A DNA stretch of 64,000 nt from DAOMNO01 sp035443885 (GTDB lineage: Bacteria; Planctomycetota; Phycisphaerae; Phycisphaerales; SM1A02), in the NCBI GenBank assembly GCA_035443885.1, contig DAOMNO010000003.1, positions 222,342-286,341 of the forward strand. Reading direction: 5' to 3'. Position numbers and translations under genes: made by a program. Of the stretch, positions 1-8,903 are shown piece by piece. The notes under the pieces were generated by a model. That model had not been told where the DNA came from and did no database searches. It saw only the letters and a program-made list of their open reading frames with translations. The stretch's first letter is position 1. Every line of letters begins with the position of its first letter.

Positions 1-557
1 CCCGAAAACTCCTGCTGCGAACGATCGGAACTGACCACGATCACTTCAAAGTTGCCGCGTTCCTGCTTCTCGTTATAGAAGCTGACAAGCCGCGGCGTGA
101 ACGTCCTGCACGGGCCGCACCACGCTGCGGTGTAGTAGAGCACCACGTAATCCCGCTTCCCGAGGCTCGCTGTCGGCACGGCTTCACCCTTCGCGTTAAC
201 AAGCGAATCGCCGATCGCGCTCATCAGTTCGACATGCTTGGAAATCTCGATATTAATCAGGGATGATGCCTTCGCACATACCTCGGCCAGTTCAGCCTTC
301 AGCCGCTCTGCCGCTGCCGCATCACGGCCTTCGTATGACTTGATGATCGGCTCATAGGATTTCTCCAGCACCATGTTCGCACGCTCGACGCGCTTGAGAA
401 AGTCGGCAGCGGCGCGCTCGATCTCCGTCGCGTGAATCTCCTTCGCGCGGTCAAGCCGCCGCTGATCGCGGTCTGAAATGCCGCTGGCGGCATACAGAGC
501 GGGAACCACAATCAATCCGAGGGCGAGAACGGGTGCAGCAAAGCGTGCGAGCTTCAT
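1..557 (-). CDS. Secreted thioredoxin-like protein (partial, 3' end beyond window)
   Basis: The frame opens at the ATG at 557, preceded by GGAG, and is still open at base 1, so the C-terminus is missing. Residues 1-24 form a signal peptide or membrane anchor (MKLARF then a hydrophobic run). Residues 28-110 are charged and helical. A thioredoxin fold begins near residue 135, with YYTAAWCGPCRTF and the redox motif WCGPC at 146-150. Thioredoxin and tryparedoxin-like proteins of this kind reduce or shuffle disulfides outside the cytoplasm. The helical domain in front of the fold is unassigned. It lies about 90 bases downstream of enolase on the same strand. Family call is firm; the physiological substrate is unknown. 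Confidence 0.85.
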   Translation of the reverse strand, partial: MKLARFAAPVLALGLIVVPALYAASGISDRDQRRLDRAKEIHATEIERAAADFLKRVERANMVLEKSYEPIIKSYEGRDAAAAERLKAELAEVCAKASSLINIEISKHVELMSAIGDSLVNAKGEAVPTASLGKRDYVVLYYTAAWCGPCRTFTPRLVSFYNEKQERGNFEVIVVSSDRSQQEFS

Positions 558-650
558 AAGGGCAATCTCCGGGTCTGGGGCAGAACCATCGTACCGAGCC
601 ATACCGGAGCGATCCATAGAAAGATGCGGATTCGAGAGGAAAACGCCGGG

Positions 651-1934
651 TTATCGCGCCCCGCCGTACACCGCCTGCTCACCCAGGTCTTCCGCAATCC
701 GCAGCAACTGGTTGTATTTCGCGTTGCGGTCGCTGCGGCATGGAGCACCGGTCTTGATCTGCCCGCAATTCGTCGCCACCGCGATATCCGCGATCGTCGC
801 GTCTTCCGTTTCACCTGAACGGTGGCTCAGCACGGCCCGGTACCCGTTCCTCGCTGCGAGATTCACGGCGTCGAACGTTTCACTCAACGTGCCGATCTGG
901 TTCACCTTCACGAGTATTGCGTTGGCGCACCCCTCATCAATGCCACGCTGCAGGAACTTCGGATTAGTTACAAACAGGTCATCGCCGACAAGCTGCACGC
1001 GGTCGCCGAGCCGCTTCGTGAGCTTCGCCCAGCCCGCCCAGTCGTTCTCCGCCAAGCCGTCTTCAATGGATCGAATCGGATACTTGTCGCACCAGCCTGC
1101 CCACAGGTCGATGATCTCGTCGCTGGTGGCAATGCGCTTCGGATCGCTCTTGAAGAAGCAGTAGCCCTTACCTTTGGCTTCATGCGCCAGCTCGCTCATC
1201 GCGGGGTCGAGCGCGATGAAAATCTGCTCACCCAGCGAATAGCCTGCCTTCTCGACTGCCACCGCGATCACTTCAAGAGCTTCATCATTCGACTTCAGAT
1301 TCGGCGCAAAGCCGCCCTCATCGCCCACCGCGGTGGAAAGCCCCTTTTCATGCAGCACCTTGCGAAGTGCGTGATAGATTTCAACGCCCGCACGAAGAGC
1401 CTCGCCGAACTCATCGAAACCGCACGGCTGGATCATGAACTCCTGGAAGTCCACGGTGTTGTCCGCGTGCTTGCCACCGTTGAGAATGTTGAGCATGGGA
1501 GCGGGCAGCACCTTCGCCGCTGTGCCGCCGAGATAGCGATAGAGCGGCTGTTCGGTTGCGCTCGCCGCAGCGTGGGCGACGGCCATCGACACCGCGAGTG
1601 TAGCATTCGCGCCGAGGTTCGATTTATTCTCCGTACCGTCGAGCTGAATCAGCGTGGCGTCGATCTCTTCCTGCTCGCGCGCATCCATGCCGTACAGTTC
1701 AAAGGCGATCGTCTCGTTGACATTCGCAACGGCTTTCTCAACACCCTTGCCAAGCCAGCGGCTCTTGTTGCCATCGCGCAGCTCGACAGCTTCGTTTTCA
1801 CCCGTGGATGCGCCGGATGGCACCGCAGCGCGACCGGTCGCGCCGCCAGTGAGTGCCACTTCGCATTCAAGCGTAGGGTTGCCGCGCGAGTCGAGAATCT
1901 GCCGTGCGTGAATGACTTCGATGAGGAATGACAT
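651..1934 (-). CDS. eno: Enolase (phosphopyruvate hydratase)
   Basis: Converts 2-phosphoglycerate to phosphoenolpyruvate in glycolysis and gluconeogenesis in the cytoplasm. The protein is 427 residues, normal for the family, starting MSFLIEVIHARQILDSRGNP. Family landmarks are present in order: SGASTGENEA, LDGTENKSNLGANA, the catalytic-loop region AVGDEGGFAPN, the Mg-site segment LVGDDLFVTN, the lysine segment ILVKVNQIGT and SHRSGETED. The ATG at 1934 was chosen because it aligns with the usual enolase N-terminus; an open extension to 1967 adds 11 residues that the family lacks. A thioredoxin-like gene follows on the same strand. Confidence 0.98.
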   Translation of the reverse strand: MSFLIEVIHARQILDSRGNPTLECEVALTGGATGRAAVPSGASTGENEAVELRDGNKSRWLGKGVEKAVANVNETIAFELYGMDAREQEEIDATLIQLDGTENKSNLGANATLAVSMAVAHAAASATEQPLYRYLGGTAAKVLPAPMLNILNGGKHADNTVDFQEFMIQPCGFDEFGEALRAGVEIYHALRKVLHEKGLSTAVGDEGGFAPNLKSNDEALEVIAVAVEKAGYSLGEQIFIALDPAMSELAHEAKGKGYCFFKSDPKRIATSDEIIDLWAGWCDKYPIRSIEDGLAENDWAGWAKLTKRLGDRVQLVGDDLFVTNPKFLQRGIDEGCANAILVKVNQIGTLSETFDAVNLAARNGYRAVLSHRSGETEDATIADIAVATNCGQIKTGAPCRSDRNAKYNQLLRIAEDLGEQAVYGGAR

Positions 1935-2052
1935 GGCTTCACCGCCTGCCGCGCTCGCTGCGCGCAATAAGAAACGCCGAGATGAAAAACGCCGCGTGCC
2001 CCGGGGGGGGAAATGATACCATGCACCTCACGTTTCACAGGGAGGCACACCT

Positions 2053-2502
2053 TTGAGTGACGAACGCAACCAAGCCATGCTCACGATGTTCCTCGCGGAT
2101 CAGGACGAGCCGTGCCCGATGTGCGGATACAACCTGCGCGCGTTGCAGGGAAATGCCTGTCCGGAATGCGGCAACGTGCTGCGACTGGGCGTCGGCCTGC
2201 ACGAACCGAAGTGGGCTGCCTTTGTCGTCGGGCTGGCTGCTCTTTCGGGCGGCTTCGTCTTCTGCGGTCTGCTGTTGAGCTATGCGCTCTGGGCAATCGC
2301 CGTCGGTGAACCCGGCCCTACACGCAGCGATGTCTTCGTCCTCACTTGCGGCGCGCTGGTTACGGCGGTGATGGCGACCCTCTGGTACCATTACATGATC
2401 GCCATCCGCACATCTGCCCCGCTGACGCGCTGGACTTTGGCAGGCGCGTGCCTGCTTGTGCCGCCGGGGGTGTTTCTGGTGTTCCTGATGGTCATCAGGT
2501 AG
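2053..2502 (+). CDS. Small zinc-ribbon membrane protein
   Basis: A 149-residue protein of unknown function. It starts at TTG 2053, supported by a strong GGAGG at 2041-2045. Residues 21-43 hold a zinc-ribbon pattern, CPMCGYNLRAL followed by CPECG, which I associate with many small planctomycete membrane proteins. About three hydrophobic segments follow (roughly residues 53-80, 95-115 and 125-149). The gene is divergent from enolase and converges on the SerA-like gene, overlapping its 3' end by 8 bases. A related zinc-ribbon membrane protein lies at 43967-45007. No function is assigned. Confidence 0.75.
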   Translation: MSDERNQAMLTMFLADQDEPCPMCGYNLRALQGNACPECGNVLRLGVGLHEPKWAAFVVGLAALSGGFVFCGLLLSYALWAIAVGEPGPTRSDVFVLTCGALVTAVMATLWYHYMIAIRTSAPLTRWTLAGACLLVPPGVFLVFLMVIR

Positions 2503-3448
2503 TCGGTGCGGGCCACTGCGGCTGCCGACCTTCCAGCGCCGCGACGACATCTCGCACCACCCAGCTCATGTTCTCCAAAGCTTCGCGCGTGCGCGCCGCG
2601 AGATGCGGGTATAGCTTCACGTTCGGCAGGCCGAGCAGCGGATAGTCGTCATCAAACGGCTCCGGCTCGTGAACATCAAGCATCGCTTGCGCACGCGGGT
2701 GCGCCCGCATGAATGCGGCAAGCGCGACCGAGTCAATCAACATGCCGCGCGCCGCGTTGATGAGCACCGCATCGGATTTCATGCGAGGGATCAATCGCTC
2801 ACCCACAAACCGACGGTTGTTCTTTCTGCCGTCGATGTGAATCGAGATTACATCCGCCTGCTCGAAGAGTTCCTCGGCGGAAACCGGCTGCGCACCGAAG
2901 CGAGCTTCTGCGGGAATCTCGATCAAATCGTTGTACATGGCGCTCATCCGCATCGCGCGTGCGACTTCCGCCATGCGTCGGCCGATTCGCCCCATGCCGA
3001 GAATGCCGAGCGTCAGGCCGCTCATTTGGCGGGCGGCTTCACCCTGATCGCGCAGCATTGTCCATTCGTGCAGCGGGGTCGAGCGCGTTACTGGCGCAAG
3101 CGGCCTCAACGCTTCGCCCATGAGACGAACCACATACTCCACCACGGCCTGCGTGTTCGCATCCGGCGTGTGAACCACCTGCACGCCCCGCTCGCGACAC
3201 GCTTCCACATCAATATTGTCCAGCCCCACGCCAGCGCGACCGACGACGCGTAATCGCGGCGCTGCGTCCAGCAGGCGAGCATCCACCCGCGTATAGGTGC
3301 GCACCACCAGCGCGGACGCCACAGCGATCGCCTCGTGAAAATCCGGCGCATCATGCGGACAAACGACCAATCGACATCGCTCCGCGAGCCACTTCGACGC
3401 TGACTCGGACAAATGTTCGCTCTGCACAACGATATCGCCCACGCTCAC
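2495..3448 (-). CDS. D-2-hydroxyacid dehydrogenase, SerA-like
   Basis: NAD-dependent oxidoreductase of the D-3-phosphoglycerate dehydrogenase superfamily, 317 residues. It has the substrate-binding half, then a Rossmann domain with GILGMGRIGRRMAEVA. The catalytic Arg, Glu and His lie in NAARGMLID, DVHEPEPFDDD and YPHLAA. There is no C-terminal ACT domain, so this is the short form and serine feedback is not expected; a different 2-hydroxyacid substrate is possible. The GTG at 3448 was chosen because a perfect AAGGAGG lies 5 bases upstream; the longer open frame to 3478 would read through that SD. Its 3' end overlaps the convergent gene at 2053-2502. Confidence 0.85.
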   Translation of the reverse strand: MSVGDIVVQSEHLSESASKWLAERCRLVVCPHDAPDFHEAIAVASALVVRTYTRVDARLLDAAPRLRVVGRAGVGLDNIDVEACRERGVQVVHTPDANTQAVVEYVVRLMGEALRPLAPVTRSTPLHEWTMLRDQGEAARQMSGLTLGILGMGRIGRRMAEVARAMRMSAMYNDLIEIPAEARFGAQPVSAEELFEQADVISIHIDGRKNNRRFVGERLIPRMKSDAVLINAARGMLIDSVALAAFMRAHPRAQAMLDVHEPEPFDDDYPLLGLPNVKLYPHLAARTREALENMSWVVRDVVAALEGRQPQWPAPTT

Positions 3449-3490
3449 GAGAACCTCCTTCAGCCGTGTGATGCGCACTGTACCCGCGCT

Positions 3491-4066
3491 TTACATTTCG
3501 CGATGCAACCCCAACTCACAATGATGAACCGGCACATGTTCCGCCCCTTCCGACCGAAGCACACTGCGCACTAAAACAACCTGCGACACATCGAATGGCA
3601 CGCTCGCCGAGGTATCCAGTTTGGGAAGAGGCGCGTTCAGCCGCGTCGGCACACGGAATCGGCACAGCGTCAGGTGCGGCAGAAAGCCTTTCGACGGATT
3701 CGTCCTGACGTTCGTCGCCAATCGTCTGGCGAGTCGGCGTTGCAGCTCCAGCAGCGTGGGTGGTGCATCGGTTTCTACGGCGACAAGCCGCGCTGGGCCA
3801 CGCTCAGGCAGTGCAATCCATTCACGCGGCGTAAGCGTCCATTGCCTCAATCCCGCGCACGAGCGCTCAACGGACTCCATGACTGCATCCAACTCCTTCG
3901 CTGGGGTGTCGCCAATGAACTGCAGGGTTAAGTGAACTTGATCGATCGACACAGCGCGATGTTCAGGTAGCGGCATGCGCGATAAGGCCCGAAGCCACGT
4001 TTCCACCAGAGCGCGAGGCGGATACGCAGCGACAAACAGCCTCTGGTTCACCGTGGGCCGGGACAT
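3491..4066 (-). CDS. thpR: RNA 2',3'-cyclic phosphodiesterase (LigT/ThpR)
   Basis: A 2H-phosphoesterase of 191 residues, the usual size. The two catalytic H-x-T-x motifs are HLTLQFIG (His45, Thr47) and HLTLCRF (His131). Family members open 2',3'-cyclic phosphates on RNA and can ligate tRNA halves in vitro; the role in the cell is still unsettled. The start at 4066 gives the standard opening RLFVAAYPP. It sits between the SerA-like and PilZ genes on the same strand. Confidence 0.9.
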   Translation of the reverse strand: MSRPTVNQRLFVAAYPPRALVETWLRALSRMPLPEHRAVSIDQVHLTLQFIGDTPAKELDAVMESVERSCAGLRQWTLTPREWIALPERGPARLVAVETDAPPTLLELQRRLARRLATNVRTNPSKGFLPHLTLCRFRVPTRLNAPLPKLDTSASVPFDVSQVVLVRSVLRSEGAEHVPVHHCELGLHREM

Positions 4067-4094
4067 GCTGTGTATTGTTGGCGATGAACTCGGT

Positions 4095-4439
4095 TCACGC
4101 AGCGCGGCGGACCGGTTTGGCTTCGATCTGCAGCGGTTGGATCAACTCCAGGCCGAGACACGTACCGCCTTCCGGCGAGTGCAGGCAGCGCACGACTCGC
4201 ATGGGCGTCATTTCTGAAGCTCGAAGCAGCATCTGACGCCGCTTCTGCGCCACCCCCACATGCAACGTCTCACCCGGCGCGATCTGCAGCGGATGTTCGA
4301 GTTTCATCATCATCCCGCTGACGGAAAGATCGCACGTCGAGCCCAGTAGATATTTATGCGATCGCGGATCAAAGACCTTGCAGGGTCGTTCGATCTGCGT
4401 GCGTTCATGCAGGCGACGGTCGCTGTCCAACAGAATCAT
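4095..4439 (-). CDS. PilZ domain protein, probable c-di-GMP receptor
   Basis: A stand-alone PilZ domain of 114 residues. The c-di-GMP binding signature is visible: an arginine pair in RRLHERTQIERP near the start and DLSVSGMMM at about 38-46, matching the (D/N)xSxxG motif. Near the C-terminus GTCLGLELI fits the last beta strand. Single PilZ proteins usually act as adaptors that pass the second-messenger signal to motility, polysaccharide or secretion machinery. The neighbour ThpR gives no clue to the partner. Domain call is good; partner unknown. Confidence 0.82.
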   Translation of the reverse strand: MILLDSDRRLHERTQIERPCKVFDPRSHKYLLGSTCDLSVSGMMMKLEHPLQIAPGETLHVGVAQKRRQMLLRASEMTPMRVVRCLHSPEGGTCLGLELIQPLQIEAKPVRRAA

Positions 4440-4791
4440 GAGCGGCCTCTGGATTCAACGTGAGGTCCGAGAGTTTGTGCCGAAAAAACCGGCACATGGA
4501 TGCGATTATCGTCCCTCACGATCCCCTGCTTTCGTGCATTTGCAACTTTTGCACGAGATTGAGCGGTTGGCGAATCAACCGCACACCAAGCAGAACTCCA
4601 GCAGGCTCAACAGACCAAATTCTGCATTCCGACCCCCCCGCGGAATACCATGAGATTTGTACAAAACTCAAAGTATTAGAACGCGGCCTTCAACCGAGCC
4701 TGCGGATGTTGGCTGGCGTCGGTCGCAGCCAACGGCGACTCCAGCGCTCCACCGCGATATCAAACACACAAATCGGGCTATCGTTCACGTC
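4440..4791. other. Intergenic region with two small hairpins
   Basis: About 350 bases between the PilZ gene (minus) and ispE (plus), so it should hold both promoters. Two short perfect stems lie side by side: TCGTGCA/TGCACGA at 4532-4538 and 4550-4556 with an 11-base loop, and GCGGTTG/CAACCGC at 4563-4569 and 4576-4582 with a 6-base loop. An AT-richer patch spans about 4650-4680. No convincing -35/-10 pair, gene or RNA was recognised. Confidence 0.4.
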
Positions 4792-5760
4792 ATGACTCAT
4801 CGCGGCTCCAACGAATCCAAGCTGACACGCCTCGCCCCCGCGAAGCTCAATCTGGCTCTCTCCGTCGGCCCGCCCCGTGCGGATGGCATGCACCCCATTT
4901 GTTCATGGATGATGACCGTTACCCTGTTCGATGAACTCCTGCTCACGCGGCTGGAACAGGATCGCTTTTCCCGCTACGCCATCCTCTGGCATTCGGAAGC
5001 CAAGCGAACCAGCGACATCGACTGGTCGATCACTTCCGACCTTGCTGTACGCGCCCATCTCGCCCTCGAACATCGCGTCGGAAGGCGACTGCCTGTGCAA
5101 CTGAAGCTGGAAAAACGGATTCCGGTTGGCGGTGGGCTGGGCGGCGGGTCTTCCAACGCTGCCGCCATGCTGCTCGGCCTCAATGAACTCTTCAACCTCG
5201 AACTTGAACTCGACGACCTCGCCGCCGTCGGTGCAACGCTCGGCTCGGACATCCCCTTCCTCATTTACGGCGGCAGTGCGATCGTGTCCGGGTTCGGCGA
5301 GCGAATCGAGCGTCACCCTTCCGCAACGCAGCTCCACGCGGTGATTGCCTTCCCTGACGCGCAGTGCCCCACCGGCCGCGTCTATCGCGTATTCGATGAA
5401 ATGGCCTCGCTCGGCAGCCCAAACCTGCGCGAAGACGCCGTGTTGAATCTTGCCGCCTCGTGCCGCAACGGCGGTGGGCCTCGGCCAGATGCACTCTTCA
5501 ACGACCTGGCCCGTGCCGCCATTCGAACCGCGCCTGAACTTGATGACGCGATTGCGCGAATCAGCGCACTCGCAGAGCGGCCTGCCCACGTAACCGGCAG
5601 CGGAGCCTCACTGTTCGTCGTGTGCGATGATGCACTGCACGCAGAAGCTCTTGCTTCGGCCATCGAACGGAAACTGAACATCCCCGCAGTCGCAGTGGAA
5701 ACACACTCACCCGGCAAGGAAGACGCGATGAAAACTTCCACTGCAACAAATCCGGATTGA
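4792..5760 (+). CDS. ispE: 4-diphosphocytidyl-2-C-methyl-D-erythritol kinase
   Basis: GHMP-family kinase that phosphorylates CDP-methylerythritol in the MEP pathway of isoprenoid synthesis, consistent with the hopanoid and menaquinone genes further on. The protein is 322 residues from the ATG at 4792. It shows the N-terminal motif APAKLNLALSVG, the ATP-binding glycine loop PVGGGLGGGSSNAAAML near residue 111, GSDIPFLI, and the C-terminal motif TGSGASLFVV. The frame is open further upstream to 4657, but that stretch has no family similarity. The SD is weak. A C-terminal tail of about 15 residues is extra. Confidence 0.93.
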   Translation: MTHRGSNESKLTRLAPAKLNLALSVGPPRADGMHPICSWMMTVTLFDELLLTRLEQDRFSRYAILWHSEAKRTSDIDWSITSDLAVRAHLALEHRVGRRLPVQLKLEKRIPVGGGLGGGSSNAAAMLLGLNELFNLELELDDLAAVGATLGSDIPFLIYGGSAIVSGFGERIERHPSATQLHAVIAFPDAQCPTGRVYRVFDEMASLGSPNLREDAVLNLAASCRNGGGPRPDALFNDLARAAIRTAPELDDAIARISALAERPAHVTGSGASLFVVCDDALHAEALASAIERKLNIPAVAVETHSPGKEDAMKTSTATNPD

Positions 5761-5813
5761 TTTTCGCACGCGCGCGTTGACCGCCATTGTGCTGCGTCTA
5801 ACATGCGTTGAAC

Positions 5814-6188
5814 ATGCACCAAAGAGCGGTTTCTTTCATCCTGCTGGTCGCGCTGCTGGCCACGGGCTTCGGCCTGCCGCAGTACGTTCACGCGATGGTG
5901 TTTCACGCGGTGCCAGCAGACGCGGAAACATCCGTGTCAGTCTGCACTTCGCACTGCTGCGCTCACCAGAAGTCATCAGAACGAAACGATGAAGAACCGG
6001 ACGCTCCACATCCGGATGACTGCAATACCTGCCAGTTCCTCGCCACGGCAGCTGCGCTTCAGCCCGCTCTCATCAGCATATGCTCGCTCGGCTCGCCCGC
6101 GCCTGATGTAACGGTGTCGTTTGTCAGTCGCATGGTCGGCTGCATGGCACCGGTGCGTTCTGCGCCTCGTGCACCGCCTGTTTTCTGA
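5814..6188 (+). CDS. Secreted Cys/His-rich small protein
   Basis: A 124-residue protein of unknown function starting at the ATG at 5814. Residues 1-26 are a clear signal peptide (SFILLVALLATGFGLP). The mature part contains a cluster of potential metal ligands: CTSHCCAHQ, then a Glu/Asp/His-rich stretch and HPDDCNTCQFLA. The layout resembles small periplasmic metal-related proteins (DUF2946-like), but I cannot confirm membership. It follows ispE by about 50 bases. Metal binding is inference from the Cys/His spacing. Confidence 0.6.
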   Translation: MHQRAVSFILLVALLATGFGLPQYVHAMVFHAVPADAETSVSVCTSHCCAHQKSSERNDEEPDAPHPDDCNTCQFLATAAALQPALISICSLGSPAPDVTVSFVSRMVGCMAPVRSAPRAPPVF

Positions 6189-6322
6189 GTTCATGTTGTC
6201 AGCGTTTCGTGGATCACGCTGCGCACGCGCTTCGTCGCGGCGCGCTTGATGTGCGATTCGCGTGAATCAGTCGCGTTCGCTTCGGCGTGCGCGAACGACG
6301 CATTGAACGCTGGAGAATCCTC

Positions 6323-7180
6323 ATGTCATTCTGCATGACACTGCGCCGCGGGCGGCGCGGGTTTACGATTACGGAAATTCTGGTCGTCGTTGCGGTGCTG
6401 GCCACGCTGCTCTCGCTGCTTCTGCCTGCCATCGGGTCAGTACGGCGAAGCGCACGTGCGGCAGCGTGCATGAGCAACATGCGCCAGATCGGTTCGGCGC
6501 ACATCATGTATATGAACGTCAACCGCGAAGCTTTCGTTACCGCGGGCCTGCCCCACGGCGGCACTGGCGATCCGAAATCGTCATGGCTCACAAAACTACC
6601 TCAGGCCTATCTCGACGGCACGCTCGGCCTTCGCTCCCCCGTTGACCATAGTCCTTACTGGTCATCTGAAGAAGGTGGTTCGCACGACGGCCTCACACTG
6701 GCTGACGCGCTGCATTGGATGAGAAACACGCCTGGCACACCGTTGCCTGCAAACCTCATCTCACGCTGGTCGAGTTACGCGCTCAACGTCATGCTCACCG
6801 ATCTCTACAGCTATCCCGATCCGAACAATCCGGGCCGGGAAATGCGATTCACCCGCTTGAACGCCGTGCCGCGCCCTGCAAACACGGTTCACTTCGTGAT
6901 GCTCACGGAAGGCTTCCGTCATCCGGAATCCGATCCTGCATACGCACGCTCGGATCATGTTCACGCAGACGGCTGGATGAATCTGCCCGCACCGCTCCTC
7001 GAACAAGTGCCTCGCTTCGCGGTGAGACAGATCGAAATCGGCGCGCACGGCGGCCCGGTCGCAGGCTGGACTTCACTCTCGAACTACCTGTTCCTCGACG
7101 GCCGCGTCGAGACGCTTGAGTTTCGCGAAGTGTACGACAGCCCGGAGCGGAACAAGCTCTTCCCGCTGGCAACACCATGA
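6323..7180 (+). CDS. Pseudopilin-like protein with prepilin cleavage motif
   Basis: A 285-residue protein starting at ATG 6323 behind GGAG at 6312. The N-terminal class III signal is RRGFTITEILVVVAVLATLL: a basic leader, the Gly-Phe cleavage site, the Glu at +5 and a hydrophobic helix. The body (CMSNMRQIGSAHIMYMNVN) and the late LFLDGRVETLEF are typical of planctomycete DUF1559-like proteins, whose C-termini often carry the H-x-G/DGR signature. Such proteins are very abundant in this phylum and are presumed envelope-anchored. It may be processed by the same prepilin peptidase that serves the type II secretion pseudopilins at 22-25 kb. Confidence 0.8.
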   Translation: MSFCMTLRRGRRGFTITEILVVVAVLATLLSLLLPAIGSVRRSARAAACMSNMRQIGSAHIMYMNVNREAFVTAGLPHGGTGDPKSSWLTKLPQAYLDGTLGLRSPVDHSPYWSSEEGGSHDGLTLADALHWMRNTPGTPLPANLISRWSSYALNVMLTDLYSYPDPNNPGREMRFTRLNAVPRPANTVHFVMLTEGFRHPESDPAYARSDHVHADGWMNLPAPLLEQVPRFAVRQIEIGAHGGPVAGWTSLSNYLFLDGRVETLEFREVYDSPERNKLFPLATP

Positions 7181-7235
7181 ACGAAATCGCGCACACGCAA
7201 TACATTCGTTACGCATCAACTCAGGAAGTTCACCC

Positions 7236-8045
7236 ATGCGTTTCCAAACGCTTTTCACATTCACACTCATATCGCTTGCTGTGTCCACGGTCCATGCGCA
7301 GCACACTGGAGATGTCGTCCTCACGATCGAAAACAGCGCGATCGTTACGGCAGCCGTCCAATCAGGTGGCGGGCCGATCGTGCCGACGCGCGTCTGGGCT
7401 GCGGAGTTCGGCGCACTCGCGCCGAACTTCACAGATGATCCGGGCTTCGATGCGCCTGCGGGCACATTCAATCCCAACGCTGCGGTGGGCATCGCCATTC
7501 GCAAAGCACTTCGCAAGTGGAACCCCGCGTCGCAGCACTTCGACGAGATTCCCACGGAGCGTTTGCAGATCACGCGATCCTCGCTCACGATTCAAACCCC
7601 GCTGCAAGACCCCCAGCCGCGCGAATCCCTGCCGAGTTTGCAACTCGGCCTCGCGAGTTCGGGCGGCGTGATTCACGTTCACCCGTGGTACACACTCACG
7701 GCGCCGCATGGCATGGGCGTCTATCTGCTCGAACTCGAAGCATGGGTCAGCACCACGGGCATTGACCGCTCGGAACCGTTCTGGATAGTTTTCAATCAGA
7801 ACGATACGGAACAGAACCACGATGAGGCCATTGCCTGGGCGGTCAAGAACCTTGCCGACTCGCCCGGCACGCCGACATGCGCAGGCGATCTCAATGGTGA
7901 TAACACGATCGATGTGCTTGACCTGCTCATCCTGCTCGGCGCATGGGGCAACAACCCCGGCCACCCGGCAGACATGAACGGCGACGGCACCGTTGATGTG
8001 CTCGACCTGCTTATTCTGCTCGGCGCATGGGGTGAGTGTCCTTGA
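7236..8045 (+). CDS. Secreted protein with C-terminal dockerin-like repeats
   Basis: A 269-residue exported protein: signal peptide at 1-22 (FTLISLAVSTVHAQ), a unique core, then two Ca-binding dockerin-type repeats, each D-x-N-G-D followed by (I/V)DVLDLLILLGAWG. The start is ATG 7236 with AGGAAG upstream. The core shares blocks with the next gene (TDDPGF, a WN-FD block, GVYLLEL, S-E-x-FWIVF), so the two are paralogs. Such dockerins are common in planctomycetes without cellulosomes and probably serve calcium-dependent folding or surface attachment. Core function unknown. Confidence 0.78.
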   Translation: MRFQTLFTFTLISLAVSTVHAQHTGDVVLTIENSAIVTAAVQSGGGPIVPTRVWAAEFGALAPNFTDDPGFDAPAGTFNPNAAVGIAIRKALRKWNPASQHFDEIPTERLQITRSSLTIQTPLQDPQPRESLPSLQLGLASSGGVIHVHPWYTLTAPHGMGVYLLELEAWVSTTGIDRSEPFWIVFNQNDTEQNHDEAIAWAVKNLADSPGTPTCAGDLNGDNTIDVLDLLILLGAWGNNPGHPADMNGDGTVDVLDLLILLGAWGECP

Positions 8046-8143
8046 TACGCCCTTCAGGCGTGCGCCGCTGTTTCATACACCCGCTCATCCATTGATGGGG
8101 GGCATACATACATTGACTTACTTGCTCTCAGGAGGAAAAACTC

Positions 8144-8809
8144 ATGGTTCGCACTTACATTTCTCTCATCACTTCGTTTCTGCTCGCTGGTTCTCTGAAT
8201 ACTGCGGCCTTTGCAGGCGGCGGTCATCACAGCGATATCGAAGTCGGCCTTCGCAACAATCAGCTCACTACTGAAGGCCGCGTCTTCGAAGGTGAATTCT
8301 CGTTCACCAACGGCTTCTGGATCACAGATGACCCAGGCTTTGAAGGCGATGCAGGCCTCTTCGCTGCGGGCACGACGATCGGCTTCAACATCATCGCCGC
8401 CCTCGGTTTGTGGAACGGCAACGGCTTCGATACGCTCGACCCGTTCTCACACGCTTCCATCACGCTCGAACTTGGACCGCTCAGCGCGACGACTGGAGCA
8501 GGATTCATCAGCGGCTTCAACTTCGTCGCAGATGCATCCGGCGGCTTCGACTCGCATCTCGATTTCATCCTGAACGGCCCAGATGCACTTGCGGGTGAAC
8601 CGGCAGACGGCGTCTATCTGATCGAACTGCAACTCATCTCAAACAACTACCTGGCTTCCGAATCGTTCTGGATCGTTTTCGGCAAGGGCGCAGACCATCG
8701 CGAGATCGACGCAGCGATGGACTGGGTGGAAGCCAACCTCGTACCCGCGCCGGGCGCGCTGCTTCTGCTCGGCATGGCGGCATTCGGCGCAGCCCGTCGT
8801 CGGGTGTGA
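8144..8809 (+). CDS. Secreted protein with PEP-CTERM-like anchor
   Basis: A 221-residue protein with signal peptide 1-25 and a C-terminal sorting signal: VPAPGALLLLGMAAFGAARR, i.e. a P-x-P-G motif, hydrophobic helix and basic end. This matches the PEP-CTERM type handled by exosortase, in its PAPG variant. The start is ATG 8144 after AGGAGG. The core is paralogous to the product of 7236-8045 (shared TDDPGF, GVYLIEL and SFWIVF blocks), but the anchor differs. It lies 98 bases downstream on the same strand. Core function unknown. Confidence 0.78.
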   Translation: MVRTYISLITSFLLAGSLNTAAFAGGGHHSDIEVGLRNNQLTTEGRVFEGEFSFTNGFWITDDPGFEGDAGLFAAGTTIGFNIIAALGLWNGNGFDTLDPFSHASITLELGPLSATTGAGFISGFNFVADASGGFDSHLDFILNGPDALAGEPADGVYLIELQLISNNYLASESFWIVFGKGADHREIDAAMDWVEANLVPAPGALLLLGMAAFGAARRRV

Positions 8810-8854
8810 AGTCGCCCGCGTTTTCCATACGAAAGAGGATCAGACATCGCCGCG

Positions 8855-8890
8855 AAGCCCAGGGATTGCCATCCATGGGCTTTCTTTCTT
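8855..8890 (+). terminator. Rho-independent terminator
   Basis: AAGCCCA (8855-8861) pairs with TGGGCTT (8875-8881-ish), and an inner GGAT/ATCC stem closes on TGCC with one G/A mismatch between. The T-rich run TTTCTTTCTT follows on the plus strand. It lies 46 bases after the PEP-CTERM gene, so it ends the 7236-8809 unit. Confidence 0.7.
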
Positions 8891-8903
8891 ATGCTCTCAC
8901 ATC

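Noticed and set aside
822..1931. Plus-strand open frame of about 370 codons
   Set aside because: Antisense to enolase.
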